Source: Cocos nucifera
Taxonomy: Eukaryota; Streptophyta; Magnoliopsida; Arecales; Arecaceae
DNA: 64,000 bases
Direction: 5' to 3'
Assembly: GCA_006176705.1 (NCBI GenBank)
Contig: QRFJ01005834.1
Location: 1-64,000, forward strand
The notes under the pieces are model-generated. The model ran no database searches and was not told where the DNA came from. It saw only the letters and a program-made list of their open reading frames with translations. Below, piece by piece: positions 35,451 through 47,499 of this stretch; the stretch's first letter is position 1; each line of letters starts with the position of its first letter. The position numbers and the translations under genes are program-made.

Positions 35451-36754
35451 TATTGAGTCTAACCTTATGGTTTCTTCTGCATCCAGTTGGGTGCTTGACT
35501 CTGGTTCTAGTGCTCATCTGTGCACTTTCATGCAGGGTCTTGAGGATAGCAGGAGGCTGAGGGATGGAGACATGATCCTATGCATCGGTAATGGAGCAAG
35601 AGTTGCTGTAGTGGTGATGGAAACATACCCTCTTCGATTACCATCTGGTTTAGACTTAGTTTTGAAAGACTGTTATTATGTGCCTGCAGCTAGCAGGAAT
35701 TTGATTTCTGTTTCATGCTTAGCACTAGAAGGCTATGTGATTACCTTCTTTAAGGACCATTGTAACATTCTTTATGAAAGAAATAAAATTGCAAATGGTT
35801 TCCTTATTAACGGTCTTTATCAGCTACATATTGATGTACCTATTCTAACTATCGAGCAAAATGTGAATGCCAAACGACCTAGGGATAGTCCAAATGATAG
35901 ATATCTATGGCACCTGAGATTAGGTCATATAGCAGAAGATAGGATCAACAAATTGGAAAAAAAAATGGGCTATTGAGTCCATTGACTTCCGAGTCATATC
36001 CAACTTGTGAATCTTGTCTCCAAGGCAAAATGACCAAACTCCCTTTTGTAGGACATGGGGAGAGGGCCACAGATCTCCTTGCCCTAGTACATACTGATGT
36101 GTGCGGCCCATTTGATGTGCCGGCTAGAGGCAATTTTGTCTACTTCATTACCTTTATCGATGATCTGTCTAGGTATGGGTATGTGTATCTTATGAGACAT
36201 AAGTCTGAAGCTTTTGAAAAGTTCAAAGAATTCAGACATGAAGTAGAAAAATAAACTGAAAAATCCATTAAGGTTCTTCGATCAGATCGAGGAGGTGAAT
36301 ACCTTAGCCGGGAAATTCCTAGACTATCTCAAGAAAAATGGCATAGTCTCTCAATGGACTCCACCAGAAATACCTCAACTCAATGGGGTTTCAGAACGGA
36401 GAAATTGGACTCTATTGGATATGGTTCGATCCATGATGAGCTTCACAGACCTCCCTGATTTTCTTTGGGGACACTCATTGTTAACTTAAATTTATCTACT
36501 GAATAGGGTTCCCTCTAAGAACCGTTCCTACCACACCGTATGAGATATGGCATGGTAAGAAACCAAGTCTAAGTCATCTCAGAATTTGGGATTGTCCGGC
36601 TCATGTCAAAAGACAACAAGCGGACAAGTTAGAGTTTAGGTCCTTCAGAGCTCGATTCATAGGATATCCTAAAGAGTCATTAGGATACTATTTCTACATT
36701 CCAGAAGACCATAATGTGATTGTGAGTCGACATGCCATCTTTCTTGAAAAATAG
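35443..36754 (+). pseudogene. pol: protease-integrase part of E3 pol
   Basis: The protease motif WVLDSGSSAHLC and the zinc-finger start YLWHLRLGHI lie in one open frame (35443-35976). A run of A at 35958-35965 then gives a shift. The integrase part (CESCLQGKMTKLPF, HTDVCGPF) is open at 35973-36254. A TAA follows in the KQTGK motif, and an extra base near 36310 shifts the frame again. It ends at HAIFLEK and TAG (36752-36754), the stop shared with E1 and E2. Confidence 0.9.
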
Positions 36755-36832
36755 TTTATTCAAGATAGCGGCATTGGAAAGCAGATTAAGCTTGATGAGA
36801 AAGTCTCATAAGTACAATGAGCTAAGGACCAA

Positions 36833-37964
36833 TTGGAACCAAATCAGGTTGAGCCAATAAGAATACTACCTCCTCCACCTCATAGATCGAAAAGAGTTTT
36901 CCGTCCCCCTGAAAGATACTTAGGTATTATTTCAGAGGAAGTAGAGAAAATGTTCCTCGTAGGTAATGGTGCTCATGGTGATGATCCCAAAACCTACAAT
37001 GAGGCGATATCAGATATCAACTCTGAGAAATGGCTAGAGGCAATGCAGTCAGAAATTGACTCGATGCACTCGAAACCAAGTCTGGACCTTGGTAGATCCA
37101 CCAGAAGGTATAGTACCTATTGGGTGTAAATGGATCTTCAAGAGAAAGATTGGTGCAGATGGAAATGTGGAGACATTCAAGGCTAGACTAGTGGCAAAAG
37201 GTTATAGTCAACGTGAAGGCATTGACTATCAGGATACCTTTTCCCCAGTGGCTATGCTAAAATCCATCCGCACATTGCTTGCCATTGTAGCCTATTTCAA
37301 TTATGAAATATGGCAAATGGATGTGAAAACGGCATTCTTAAATGGATATCTTGAGGAAGATATCTATATGGAACAGCCACTAGGTTTCACATCCAGTGAT
37401 ACTGATCACAAGGTTTGCAAGCTGCAAAGGTCCATATATGGACTTAAGCAAGCATCTCAGAGCTGGAACACTCGTTTCAATGATGTGATCAAAATATTTG
37501 ATTTCATCAAAAATGAAGAGGAACCGTGTGTCTTCAAAAAGATCAGTGGGAGCGCTGTTGTCTTCCTCGTACTATACATGGATGACATCCCCCTTATTGA
37601 AAATGATATTCCCATTATGACGATAGTCAAATTATGGTTGTCTAAGGAATTCTACATGAAAGACCTAGGTGAAGCATCCTTTATTCTAGGAATTAAGGTC
37701 TATAGGGATAGACCGAATAGGATGCTAGGACTTTCACAGAAGATGTACATAGAGAAAATACTAAAGAGGTTTAGTATGAAAAACTCTAAGAGGGGATTAA
37801 TATCCTTCAGACATGGTATTCATCTTTCCAAGAAGATGTGCCCTAGCACACCTGAGGAAATAGAATGCATGAGCAAGATCCCTTATACTTCTGCACGACC
37901 TAATATAGCCCATGCTGTGAGTGTCACAAGTAGATATCAGTCAAATCCAGGTGAAGAACACTAG
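36833..37964 (+). pseudogene. pol: reverse transcriptase of E3 pol
   Basis: RVT_2 landmarks are intact: CKWIFKRKIGADG, ARLVAKGYSQREGIDY, WQMDVKTAFLNGYL and the catalytic YMDD near 37577. One base is inserted near 37073. A 33-bp in-frame deletion near 37895 removes the conserved IGSLMYAMLC block that E1 keeps at about 6700-6732. A stop at 37962 ends the frame just before the RNase H region. Confidence 0.92.
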
Positions 37965-37970
37965 ACTTCT

Positions 37971-38513
37971 ATGAAATATATCCTTAAGTACTTAAGAAGA
38001 ACGATGTTGATCTTTGGTAACGAAGAACTCCAAGTCCAGGGATACACAGACTTGGATTTCATGTCCGATGTAGATGATCGAAAGTCGACATCTGGGAGTC
38101 TGTTTATGTGCAATGGTGGTGCTGTCAGCTGGAAGAGTTCCAAGCAAACCGTGATAGCAGATTCCACCATGGAAGCAGAATATATCGCTGCATCAGAGGC
38201 TGCGAAGGAAGCATTCTGATACAAGAAGTTTGCTGCAGAAATTGGAGTAATGCCATCAGATGCCATTCCTTTATACTGCGACAACAATGGTGCCATAGCC
38301 CTTGATAAGGAGCCAAGGTCTCACCAAAAATCGAAGCATATTGAGCGGCGATACCACCTTATCTGTGATTACCTATAGAAGGGTCACGTCCAGGTCAAGA
38401 GAGTTGACTCCATAAACAATGTGGCAGATCCACTTACAAAGCCGTTGGGCCAGCATAAGTTTGAAGCCCATCTTGAGAAGATGGGACTTAGACTTGTAGC
38501 CAATTGACTTTAG
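37971..38513 (+). pseudogene. pol: RNase H end of E3 pol
   Basis: The frame 37971-38219 has YTDLDFMSDVDDRKSTSGSL and STMEAEYIAASEAAKEAF, then a TGA replaces the following TGG. The remainder (LYCDNNGAIAL, RRYHL, ADPLTKPL) is legible to about 38510. A 9-bp deletion relative to E1 lies near 38003. The polypurine tract AAGTGAGAGAT precedes the 3' LTR. Confidence 0.9.
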
Positions 38514-38527
38514 GACAAGTGAGAGAT

Positions 38528-40807
38528 TGTTAGATATATGTACCCTAGAAGTCAGAATTGGCTGACACTTGTAATACACTTCTAGAGGCAAAATTATAAT
38601 TTTGACTAAAATCAATAAAATGGATTATTTTTCATCACATATGTGTATTTAGTATCTGTGATATATCCTTTGAATTAATGGTAATGATAATTCATATTTT
38701 CAAGAGTTGAAAATTTAAGACATGAATAATCATTATTAACTCATAAAATGCTTCCGACCATAGGATCATCACGAGGATGGTAATTGATCTGAAAGGCGGT
38801 GTACAATCACTTCTCTTTAGTAGATGAGTCTTAAGTCTACGGTGTGGAGGCACCAGAATGAGAGTATAGGTACTCGTTAGAGAACGAGGGCACCGAGCAT
38901 GACCACCTCGAGTAGTCATTAGGAAGTCTACCTTCGCGTCAATGACTGACTCGATGCTGCAGTAGTGTGTTTGGTTCTTTGACCTGAGGTGCATTGGCAA
39001 TTCACCTTGACGGTGTTATAGTTTGACTACACCATAACTCGGTCTTCTAGCCATACGAAACCCTGAGGTGTATGTTGGCTATAGCATGTTCATTGTAGGA
39101 AATGGATAGCATCAAGAAGGAATCTATCAACCTCGGTGGTAGAGGAGCAGCCCTATGATGATCATGAAAATCAAGTCCAGAAGCCCATGGCCATGGCAGA
39201 GTGAAATAATAGAAAGAGTTTCTATTTAGATTTTCACATCGGATTTGAATCGAATGATTACATCATATGACAGAGACTAGGGTTTGACGAGTTCACCTAA
39301 ATCCTAATCTGATCGGGGCTCAAGATAGAAGAACTTAATCACACAGATCGTAGCACCAAGAGGTTTGCATTCAGCTCTGATGGGTTGCCACCATATACTG
39401 CTAGGTGTCACTGGTGGATTTTGGGAGCAATTAGAATGATTTAGATGATCGATCATTCTAGCTGTTTGAATCAGAAGAGTTCTGATCCATCGAAAGGAGT
39501 TTCGATGATGTCGATGATAGAGATCATGACATATCCCATTACCATACAGAACTGAACCTAACTAGGTCACACAAACAAGGGTTTGAATCTGGTGATCATC
39601 AATTGAACTAATCCAGTTCAATTGATATGAATGAGATTCAATTAGGTTCAAGACAATCGTGCTAGCACTCGATTGAACCTAACGTTCTTCTTTTACTATC
39701 ATAAATAGTTGTCTTGACCGAGCCAAAGGAGTTTATGCTCAATCAGAGGCCTTCACTTTGTCTGACTGGAGCTTGTCCAGGTCAGAAAAGGGTTGTCTTA
39801 TTTTGTAAGACAATACTTGCCATTTTTGGTCACCTGCCATTTCTCGTCCTTTGACTTTGGTCAAAAGTTGACCTTTGACTGGTCAAATATTGACCATTGA
39901 TATTTTAACTTCTGTCCATGTGTCATGCACCTATTGGAGAGCTGGTGGGGGCCTATCCTCCTACCAGAACCTGGCAAGGAGGAGGGTGCACACCACCCTT
40001 GGCGTGTGCCCAAGCTGGAGGCGCCCAGGAGTCCCTGTTGGACAGAGACTCCATCTCCTTTTTGGATTTCGATTAGACTTCTCCTAAGAACCATGTTTGA
40101 TTGATATTAGGCGCCATCTAAGGAGAAATCTAAGGGATTCTATTTCCACTAATCAGATTTAGATCTAATTTCATAAAGGATTGTGATTGGTTGGGAAGAA
40201 GAGGAGTTGGATCACGCATAGTCTATAAATAATACCCTATGCCCAACTCAAAGAGCATTGGAAAAGGAATTCAATTCCCACACCCTTAGGCTTCCTCTCC
40301 TCTCCTCCTCCATGCCAAATCAATCATCTCCCTCTCCTCTCCATGTTCAAAGTGTTTTGGATTCTTGGTTGGTGCAATCCAGATGAGAGAAAGGCGATAG
40401 AAAGCTAGAAGGCTGCACTACTGCAAAGGACAACTACTAATCTTCAATAGGTGTTTTGAAGATCCTTCAGATCAGATCCAAATTCAATTTTTGTAGATAT
40501 GATAGAAAAGAAAAGGATCTTCAGATCCAGCTCGAGTGGATATCGATAGAGGTCAGGCACTTGTGTGGCTAGATCCAGAACCTTCCGCTGCTTACAGGAT
40601 CATCAACGGATAATAGGATTACCCTACATCAAGATAAATTAAATTTGATTTAATTTATTTATATTTTATTTTATTATTAGAATAATAAGGATCAAATCTA
40701 AAATATCTCAGATTTGATTAGAATTAAAGAAAAAAATTTTTGAAATATATCTCTTGATCTGATCAGATCTGAATGAATCTAGTCCAGAAAATCTGGATTT
40801 TCCTTCA
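38528..40807 (+). repeat. 3' LTR of E3
   Basis: It starts TGTTAGATATATG and ends TTCCTTCA, for 2280 bp. TATAAATA is at 40224-40231. It is followed directly by the continuation of the D RNase H frame. Confidence 0.94.
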
Positions 40808-41000
40808 CATCAACGCACCAAGCACATTCATGTCGCTACCACCTCATACGAGAGATATTGAAATGAGGTGACATCGAGCTTCAGAAGATCGATGGAAAGA
40901 AGAACTTGGCTGACCCATTTACTAAAGTCCTCGAAATTAAAGAGTTCAACAATCATAAATGAAAGATAGGTATTCGATACAATTCTAAATGGCTTTAGTC
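40808..41000 (+). pseudogene. pol: RNase H of D pol, 3' part
   Basis: The reading continues from 30425 with HQRTKHI and ends with NLADPFTKVLEIKEFN and IRYNSKWL, the usual copia pol C-terminus. The polypurine tract TAAGTGGGAG is at 41001-41010. The exact continuity across E3 is the best proof of nesting in this window. Confidence 0.9.
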
Positions 41001-41011
41001 TAAGTGGGAGT

Positions 41012-43669
41012 TGTTGAAAATTATATCCTAAAGCCAATCATCTAGGTTGTAAATAGTTAAACTAATTATAAAATATAATTAAATTATTAATAAATAAAAT
41101 AGTTATTTTGGCTTTTCATCATTTTTGTACATCTTTCTTTTATGAACACTTTTATGATGAAGTCCTTAAGACTATTTAAATTTGATAAAAGAGGATTTAT
41201 CATTTTGTTCCTAAACCTGCTCGTGACCAAATAATACATTGTTATCCAGGATGACAATGTTTATCAAGTGTAGGTCATTGTGTGCCATATATATTGGCTA
41301 TCCTCTCAACTATCAAGAGTTGCTTGCTAAGGATATGTTATAAGTATCCCTTAGACCTAAGATCACCATGATGACCTACAAGCAACTCACTGTACTTTGG
41401 TACCGAACTATCTCAATTTCTAATTTAGTGATGGAAGGTTACTAGGTACAGTCAAGTACTTGTTTAGTTAGTACATGAGTCAAGATGGGATTAACCTCTC
41501 CAAGTATTGGAGCAAATGAATCACTGTATTTCAATTTAGTAAAACCTCGGTCGGGATACTCCATATGATGGATATTAAAATTTGAAATATAATGCAGATG
41601 ACTTTTTTAGGATTGGCAGTCAAACCCTAGGTCATCCTTTGAGCATTGAGGTCAAGAGGATGAATTATACGATAATCATATGTCATAAATTTATGGATGT
41701 TGCATTATGACTATTCAACCTATCCAAACGTCGGGTATGATTGCTAGATGTCACATTGATTAGTATAAAAATTGATTTCTGTGCTACTGGCTTAGGGTTC
41801 AAACCTATGGGGTCACACATAATATCAAGAGTCTCGATAGTTTGGGACTCTGTGGTCAAGAGTCCCATTGGATTGCAATTCTATGACCAAGAGTCTCACT
41901 AGACTAAAATTTTAATATTATTAGAGAATTAATTAGCAAAAAGATTATTGATTAGCTCATTTTGATTGAACAATGAGGATTTGATCAAATCTGATTGAAT
42001 TTGATTCGATTGGGTTTGATCCGATTAGGTTATGAGATGACTTAATCACCGTGGGAGATTGGATAATGATTTGATTAGCGGATGGACTCCGTTAATTTCT
42101 AATTTGATCAAATTTTAATTAGGTTAGATTAATTCTAATCTAATTAGTTTATCCTAGTCCAATTCGGTTTGGACATAACCAATTTAGACAAATTTGAATT
42201 TTTGAAATTCAATCTCCCTACTCCTTGATCACTTTGACCCATGCCCTCCTCCATGCAAATTCAGAATTTGTGTGAGTTTTTCCATGCCTAGAAGAGAAGT
42301 ATGCACCTCACATTTCTCCTTGTAACCTGATCCAAGTGTTGGATGAGGTTAGGTTCACTTAAATTTCAAATTCAAGTGAATGGTTGAAACAAATTCAACC
42401 ACCTCTCTCCCTTCTCCATTCCCCATGCCATATTTGCTTTGTTGCACATTATTTTGAAGAATTTTGAGCATGAGAATGTAGAAGGAGAGTCCTACTACAT
42501 GTTAAACACAAGGTTGGGCATTGGAAATGGATAAGAAGGTTCTTTGAATTTTGAATTCAAAAGGGAGGTTGAAACAATTTCAACCTCCCATCTTAATCTT
42601 CTCCGTGCATTTTGTCCATCTATTGGTCGACTAATTTAAACGAATTTTTTTTGGGCATGCATGTGTGGAAGAGGGAGCTTCTAGAGAGAGATTCCAATGT
42701 GGGGGTGCATCTATCTCAGCATGAGAAATTCCAAAGAGAGAGGAAGGAATTGTCCTACGCCACATTATCCTTTCCATATGTCACTTTTTGTTTTCTTCTT
42801 CCTAGTCGCCCAATTTTAAATAATTTTAACAATGGGCACATGTAGAAAGGGGAGTCCTTCTACTTGTGGAAAAGGTTTTCATGAAAAAAAATCAAAAGGT
42901 GGGCATGTGGAGTCTTTTGTTTGTCAGGGTTTTACCATAGTCTTTCAATACGTTACCTTTCTTCCTTGGATTAGATCTAAGTGAGATAGGCTTGTGATTT
43001 TTTGTGTGAAAGGTGTTTCACATAAAATCATAGGGAGGGCATGAGAGCATCTAGGCAAATGATCTGAGCATCAGATAAATCCTGAGAGTGGGGACTCCAG
43101 GGTTTTCGGGTGTGGGTAGTCCTAAGATTTCGACCTAGGGTTCAGGAGGAGAGATTGAGTGCTCTATGCATCGGTTCTCCATGAATTTTTCCATAGCACG
43201 TCCTTATCCCCCATAGTCTATTCTTTGGTCTCCTAGACTATCCAAGTGATCAAAAGAAGGTGGTCCATCGGATCAATTGAGATAGGCCGTTGAAGGCTCT
43301 GACGAAGAGTTAGCACTTTGGTGGAGCTGGTCAGGATAAGGTGCTCCATGTGGACTGACCATAGAGGCCGAACAACTATGTGGCTGCATCATGATGCAAG
43401 GAGGTTCTTTCAGTATTTTTAGATTATAAAGATCATCTATCCATGCTCAGATATCATATTCAAAACACAAGTAGGTTAGTAGAAAAGATTTGCTAAACTA
43501 TATGCATTCACTATTTCTTATTCATATAAGCATGTCTCGATCTTAGTGTATGGTTTATGATTAGATCATTGCATTAGTAGGTTAATATTTGATTAATCTA
43601 ATATTTTTTTGTATATTAATTCAAAAAAGTTTCAAAAAGTATGCCTAGAATCCTTCACTATTTTCTTCA
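41012..43669 (+). repeat. 3' LTR of D
   Basis: It starts TGTTGAAAATTATATCC and ends TTTTCTTCA, for 2658 bp. It is about 140 bp shorter than the 5' copy because of several small deletions, and it is followed by the duplication TTTAT. Confidence 0.92.
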
Positions 43670-44260
43670 TTTATACCCATCTTTGGCCAACCATGAAGGC
43701 GGCCGAACTTCTGAGAGCAATCAAGATAGGGCCAATAGGATCTAAACTCAGAACCCAATTGCGAGCCCATCATTCGCACTTAGAAGCCAACCTTCAAGCT
43801 CAGTTAGCCTGACTTCAAGTTTTCAATCCTAACTTGAGCAGCATGCTATCAGGCTTAGAAGCCTTTGACCTTCCATTCGAACTCTAGCAAATAAAATTTA
43901 GCCATCAGCAAGTCATGATAAATGATAGCCCACTCTCCGTAATAGATTTCAAGTGGTCTGAATGGCCCTCTGATATTCTATTATAGCTATCACTATCATT
44001 CTGTTATAGGCTCCAACTATATAAGAAATCTTCTAGTTATGTTATTCTCTCTAAGCTCTTTTCTCTACTCTAATCTTCTGTATACTCTATTCTTCTTGGC
44101 AGAAAGCTAACTTGACTGTCGGAGGGTCTATGCCAAAGCCACCAACCTCCGGCCTAGGCTTTGCATTGCTGGTCTCTTCAACGAGATCATCTCCTCCATC
44201 TCTAGCGAACTCCGATGGCCATCCTTTTTCTACACCAATAAGGTCTATTTGGTACAATCA
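43670..44260 (+). repeat. Right part of gypsy LTR (Tat-like) with promoter
   Basis: This continues the U3 from 22779. A TATA box (TATATAAG) lies at 44018-44025, followed by pyrimidine-rich sequence and TTGACTGTCGGAGGGTC at about 44113. That short CGGAGGGTC block is typical of R regions in Tat-group gypsy LTRs, and K has the same block near 59087. The end may be near 44250, where TTTGGTACAATC resembles a drifted gypsy primer site. No gag follows; copia-type leader G begins instead. Confidence 0.5.
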
Positions 44261-45518
44261 AAATTATAGAATTGATCAATCCACAACTATTGAGTTTGAT
44301 TTAGGGAAATTCTGACCTAATCTAATTCAACTTTTGGTTAGATTTAGTCAATTTTTTAGTGAGGTCCATATTTGATTCTAATCCTAGGTCAAACCTAATT
44401 AATTGACTAGACTCAAGCTATCCCATAACCATATTTTATGCAATGACATTAGATCTTAAAATCTTAATTCTAGATCTAATTATTTCTATTTTTAATTCTT
44501 AATTAAATATAGAGCTAAAATAATTTCAATTATTCGAAACAACATCATAAAACATGTAACTCTATTATGGTCTATTTTATATCTTCTTGTTTAATTATAA
44601 TTAAGGATTTTAAAACTAATTTTTAGATCATAATTCAATCACTAAATATGAATTAAATAGATCTGAATTACTCTCATGCATCCTATACATCATAAGAATA
44701 CCATATGTCATAAAATTCAGACCTAATAAACATCTCATGTTCATGAATTTCAGATATCGAAACTAATTTTTAGATTACAAAATATTGCATAAAATAGTAA
44801 TAAAATAAATTATAAATCTACTTTAGATCAGATCTAAATATATTTATGATCAAAATAATTTTTATCAAATATTTTTACTATTCTTCTTCATGAGATATAA
44901 GCACAGCAGCATCCCTACATGCTATAAAAGAAACCCTAAATGATTAGGCAATAGAGGGATCTAAACCCTTCTTCTTCTTATGACTGAATAGCCATGGTGA
45001 TCAACTCAATTTGATTAGTTGGTTATTAAGAAAAATTCTACATAATATATCACATATATATAAATAAAAATAATGTTTGTTTCATATGCAGAATTTGGAC
45101 AGCATGCTGAATTTTCGTCTACACTAGTTAGAATATGTGATTATATCACAAATTTAATTCAGATCTAAATCCAATTTATACACCAAATAAATATTATCTT
45201 TCAGATCTAAATTAGTATGTAAATCTACTTAAAATAAATCTGTACATATTAAAATCTGATTTAAACAATGAACTAAATGTTACAAAAATTCTGTTCAAAA
45301 TAAATTTCATTTTCCATGAAAAAATAGACATGTAATGATCTAATTTTTCACCAGAAAATTATGAAATCAGATGTGATTCATCTACATTGAGATCTAATCA
45401 ATATCTAATCAAAATTTTAAAGAAATCATGTTCAAAAATAATATGATTAAAACAAAAAATATATAGTGACAATCTAGATGTGAAATTCAACATAACCAAA
45501 ATTTTAATCGTATTTAGT
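44261..45518 (-). other. Leader of minus-strand copia relic G
   Basis: On the minus strand this AT-rich stretch shows leader features of the E1/D type: a decayed structured RNA copy and a segment resembling the gggttcgggcttgggtagctc part of E1 (near 44420-44400). No coding frame was found. Its downstream part (gag, pol) is absent, cut near 44260. Confidence 0.55.
44890..45000 (-). promoter_or_regulatory. Decayed structured RNA element (G copy)
   Basis: The minus strand reads CAGTCATAAGAAGAAGAAGG, then the hairpin AGGG-TTTAGAT-CCCT. Next is a second hairpin, CCTAA-TCAT-TTAGG, which replaces CCCAT-TCG-ATGGG with different paired bases. TTTATAG and CATGTAGGGATGCTGCTG follow in the expected order. 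The inner and outer stems are only partly pairable. The order and motifs identify it as the same element as at 2109-2233. Confidence 0.55.
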
Positions 45519-46426
45519 TGAAGAAAAACTCTTCCACATTTGAATCATACTCAGATCAAGATCAGGGAGAATAGATTTAAGTTTTAAAAAATTTTAAAAT
45601 AATTATGAAACATATCTCAATGCGTAGTAGAAACAAGATCGAGGTGCTAAAAATTCTGCAGCTTTGCTTTGTGAGATCCAAAAGCATGGATTCACTACTT
45701 TGCATACATGCTATGCGATGTAGAAGAGAAGGATGAAGATTGGGCATCACACGAAGGAGGAGAAAGAGATGAGGGGTAGCAAGATCAGATCTTCCAACCA
45801 CATGCTAAGAGGAAGAAGAAGAGCTCTATCCTAGGGCTCTCTCTCTCTCATGCCTAGCCTAGCTCACCCCCACAAGCAAGGTTCAACTTTTTTTTCCATG
45901 CCTAGGGGTCCTTCCCTATTTATAGTTGATGCCCAAGACCTAATACAATCCTCATCTAATAAGAATTCCAACTATAACAACATTGACTAGTCAAATCCAA
46001 CTCCAAGTAGGAGACCCAATGTGATCTCCTAATCTCATTAGGAGATCTATTTGGCACCAACCCTTGGCCTCTTCTTTGTGCCGCCAAAACCAAGGTTATA
46101 GCTGAATAACTCCATCTTGTTCAGCCATACATGAATAAGAATCTTGGTGGTCCAAGCCACTAGTTGAGCAAATCAAATTTGGTCCAAATTGAGTTCAAAT
46201 TGAATCTGATTAGAACCTGATTCGAACTCAATTCGAATAGGCTATCTAACCCTAAACTAATTAGAGTTTCAAGTCCAAGTCTAACTTAGATAATTAAACC
46301 AATTAGCCTTAATTAAATCAAGCTCAATTAAATTAGATCTAGTCTAAAAATAATCATCACTTAAATTTAATATCTCATCAAACCTTGGATCATATATCAG
46401 GTCAAACTCATCCCTAAAATTAATCC
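45519..46426 (-). repeat. LTR of minus-strand copia relic G (part, broken by J)
   Basis: On the minus strand the LTR ends ...TTTTTCTTCA at 45519, and the following bases are a badly drifted primer site. A TATA box CTATAAATAG lies at 45916-45925 (minus). The U3 part is cut by J at 46426, continues at 52232-52515, and after solo LTR H again at 54130-54230. Assignment as one LTR rests on the target duplications of J and H. Confidence 0.5.
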
Positions 46427-47351
46427 TATTGGTGCAAAAACTAATCATCGCTGGATCTAGCTAGAGTGGAGGAGGATGAGGTCTCCATCGGAGACCTACA
46501 AAATAAAGTTTCATCCGAAGTCGGTGGAGGGTGGCTCCGATAGGACCCTCCGACGATCAAGTCAGCTCTGGCCAACAGAAATGGAGTGCTCAGAAATGAG
46601 TTCCGCAGAGCTTACAGAAGGAGAGGAGAGCTTAAAGCCTAGAGTTAGCATATCTGGAGGATCCTTTTTATAGGTGGAGCTTGATGGTGACAGCTGCAGC
46701 TACCTGGTGGTGGGCCACTCGAGGCTACACCGAGTTTGATATAGAGAGGATGGTATCGTCAAGCCGATAGTGATAGCCATACTGTCCGATAGTGGTGGGC
46801 TACTCGAGGTCTGGCCAAGTCAGTCACGGAGGGGGGCATCGCCTATAGCATCGCCTGTGGCAGACTAATGGTGATCATCTAGATTTAATGGCGGTAGATC
46901 TAAGAAAGTGGACGTCGGTTGATGGACCTCGACATATATCGATTCTAAAGGAGTTCAGACTCCTAAAGGGGAAGCTCAGAAGGAGTTCGGCTTCCGTAGG
47001 CATCTGGCTGGAGGAGTGCAGCTAAGGCTCGATCGCTGGGGAGTTTGAAAGGAGCTCGGCCACTGAGGAGTGTGGATGGCCGAAGGAGATGTTTGGGAGG
47101 AGTCTGGCTCCTGAAGAAGTTCGATCAAAGGGGAAGCTTGGAGGGAGCTCAGCTCCCATAGACGTTTGGCTGGAAGAGCGTGGAGGGAGTTCGGCTCTCA
47201 CGGAAGTCCGACTAAAGCTTGACTGCTGAGAAGTTTAGTCGGATGAAGGAGTTCGACTGAGACCCATTCACTGAAGCTCTTTCGTGGCTACCGATCGCAT
47301 TAGGCAGCACATCGAACTGAACTTCGATAGGAGCGGGGTTTATCTCCAACA
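46427..47351 (-). repeat. 3' LTR of J (left copy)
   Basis: On the plus strand it runs TATTGGTGC ... CCAACA (TGTTGG in the right copy). TATA box CTATAAAAAGG on the minus strand is at 46663-46673. It pairs with 51307-52226. Confidence 0.9.
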
Positions 47352-47499
47352 ATAGTCCCCCCATTCCCTTGTTCGAAATAAGAAAGAAGGGAGTGCAGAA
47401 AAGACGACTGTCGAAGTCCTATTCTAGGCTCCATGCTGGTTTAGGTCGAAGCTCGGTGGGAGATCTCATCTCCAGTCAAAGTTAGTGTTGAAGCTGAAG

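Larger units (their letters stand above)
30426..40807 (+). mobile_element. Copia LTR retrotransposon E3 nested in D
   Basis: This is a complete element with LTRs 30426-32710 and 38528-40807. It sits in the RNase H domain of D. The flanks read ...GCACATC before and CATCAACGC... after, so CATC is duplicated and the fifth base has probably been lost. Its sequence is close to E1 throughout, including the leader RNA and the integrase-reverse transcriptase stop. It has more frameshifts than E1 and two small deletions in pol. Confidence 0.95.
22780..43669 (+). mobile_element. Copia LTR retrotransposon D, carrying nested E3
   Basis: LTRs of about 2.7-2.8 kb (22780-25581 and 41012-43669) are flanked by the perfect 5-bp duplication TTTAT (22775-22779 and 43670-43674). 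The 5' LTR start has mutated from TG to TA. The primer site is GGTATCAGAGC at 25584. Order and motifs are those of copia, but most of gag is deleted and pol has many stops. E3 occupies 30426-40807 inside the RNase H domain. Without E3, D is about 10.5 kb. Its pol is a different family from E1-E3, but the leader shares the structured RNA and another conserved segment. Confidence 0.94.
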
